Assembly: GCA_902591565.1 (NCBI GenBank)
Contig: CACJBC010000004.1
Span: 1 to 64,000 of the forward strand
Length of the DNA stretch: 64,000 nt
Direction: 5' to 3'
Source: an uncultured SAR86 cluster bacterium
Lineage (GTDB): Bacteria; Pseudomonadota; Gammaproteobacteria; Magnimaribacterales; D2472
Shown here: positions 63,218 to 64,000 of the stretch, in pieces
Numbering within the stretch: position 1 is the first letter of the stretch
How the letters are laid out: the number at the start of each line of letters is the position of its first letter
Program-made: the position numbers and the translations under genes
Notes under the pieces: generated by a model
Databases searched by the model: none
What the model was told of the DNA's origin: nothing
The model's input: only the letters and a program-made list of their open reading frames with translations

Positions 63218-63398
63218 TAAATTTTACTAACAGTCTTTTAGCAATAATATAAATTGGAATAATTATCGAAGTAGTTATAAGTATTTCGATTGGTGTGGAA
63301 AAATCTATTAGACTTCTAATAAAAGGAGCAAGAATAAAGGCCGTAACTGCACCTAGAATGCTGTAAAAAATAATAGATTCTTTACTAAGCAATTTCAT
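63210..63398 (-). CDS. Small two-span membrane protein of 62 residues, function unknown
   Basis: Two hydrophobic segments (about 8-26 and 37-53) with basic residues at both ends (MKLLSKES and KRLLVKFIN). Its start overlaps the stop of the UMF1-type transporter by 14 bases, so it is probably translated from the same transcript. No family is recognised. Confidence 0.5.
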   Translation of the reverse strand: MKLLSKESIIFYSILGAVTAFILAPFIRSLIDFSTPIEILITTSIIIPIYIIAKRLLVKFIN

Positions 63399-64000
63399 TT
63401 TTAACCCTTGTTAACAACAATCCACCAATAATAAATAAAATTGCTATTGGTAATAAAGCGATTCTCACATTTCCGTATAAGGTTAAAAGAGTACCTACCA
63501 GAAGAGGTCCTAATATAGCACCTGCCCTACCCATTACGTTGTACAAACCAAAAAACTCACCAGCTTTTTCTTTTGGAATTAATTTACCAAAATAACCTCT
63601 TGAGCTACCTTGAATTCCACCTTGAACACAGCCAACCCATGCAGCTAAAAGGTAGAATTCAAGAGCACTTGATAAAGTAGTGCTGTAGATGATTATAAAA
63701 ATATAGGAAGAAATAGTTACATATAAAACTAGCTTATCTCCAAATCTGTTAGCAACGTATCCCCATATTAATGTTGCAGGAAAGGCAACAAGTTGAACAA
63801 GAATTAAAGCTTGAATAATAGAACTAGTTTCTAATCCAAGATTTAGTGCAAAAGTTGAAGCAAGGTATATTACAGTATGGGCTCCATCAATAAATAAAAA
63901 AAATGCAATCAAAAAAAGAAAAGCATTCTTATACTGATAAACAGACTTTAATGTAGTGACAATATTTTTTAATGATGAAAGAGCAATGCCTTTAGATTTA
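63385..64000 (-). CDS. UMF1-type MFS transporter, C-terminal part (cut by right edge)
   Basis: About 204 C-terminal residues are visible; the frame stays open to the right edge, so the start lies beyond it. FLIAFFLFIDGAHTVIY and GCVQGGIQGSSRGYFGKLIPKEKAGEFFGLYNVMGRAGAILGP match the UMF1/ATG22-like MFS family, whose members include exporters and permeases of unclear substrate. An in-frame TTG at 63912 is not the real start because family sequence continues upstream. Confidence 0.85.
   Translation of the reverse strand, partial: KSKGIALSSLKNIVTTLKSVYQYKNAFLFLIAFFLFIDGAHTVIYLASTFALNLGLETSSIIQALILVQLVAFPATLIWGYVANRFGDKLVLYVTISSYIFIIIYSTTLSSALEFYLLAAWVGCVQGGIQGSSRGYFGKLIPKEKAGEFFGLYNVMGRAGAILGPLLVGTLLTLYGNVRIALLPIAILFIIGGLLLTRVKNEIA

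Overview
The window reads as a compact chromosome segment of a streamlined marine gammaproteobacterium; the SAR86 lineage is my best guess. This rests on very low GC, gaps of a few bases or overlapping genes, TTG starts, gammaproteobacterial envelope gene order, three large TonB-dependent receptors, and two betaine-type (BCCT) transporters. The assignment is inference; no 16S rRNA gene is present. I see no insertion sequence, prophage, CRISPR array or rRNA. One tRNA gene (Ser-UGA) is present.

Left part (1-20.9 kb): the end of ETF-ubiquinone oxidoreductase and a DUF885 lipoprotein, then a long minus-strand envelope operon read right to left: LolC/E-type permease, lolD, exbB, exbD, an msbA-lpxK fusion, kdsB, murB, a LysE exporter, DUF1285 and a tiny DUF2256 gene. 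The single-chain MsbA-LpxK protein joins the lipid A flippase to the lipid A 4'-kinase. Next come a coniferyl-type aldehyde dehydrogenase, hemH, an MFS exporter, trpS, a DUF349 gene, and a hydrolase/transporter operon (GPH symporter, alpha/beta hydrolase, DUF3089, PaaI thioesterase).

Middle (20.9-50 kb): tRNA-Ser, several very small genes, a PQQ-type sugar dehydrogenase, a structured intergenic region near 24.2 kb, then an accessory region. In it, a set of TPR-sulfotransferase, TonB receptor and BCCT transporter occurs twice in different order. Between the copies lie a nitroreductase, a peptidase-E-like protein, a homocysteine methyltransferase and a stand-alone PD-(D/E)XK nuclease. After the second set come esterases, a FabH-like synthase, TspO, a CNT nucleoside transporter, a 2OG-Fe(II) oxygenase and an Oar-like receptor.

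Right part (50-64 kb): serS, fluoride channel crcB, lolA, ftsK, trxB, an AcuI/YhdH reductase and an SDR dehydrogenase. A nitrogen module follows: TorF-like porin, glnK, amtB, then a second amtB. Two near-consensus sigma-54 promoters (57575 and 59965) drive it. The glnK-amtB unit carries three copies of a C-rich motif in hairpin loops. One loop is perfectly complementary over 11 nt to the ribosome-binding site and start of the second amtB. I regard this possible RNA-level link between the two transporters as the most interesting candidate for an undescribed system here. The window ends with an acyltransferase, a glycerophosphodiesterase, and the C-terminal part of a UMF1-type MFS protein cut by the right edge.
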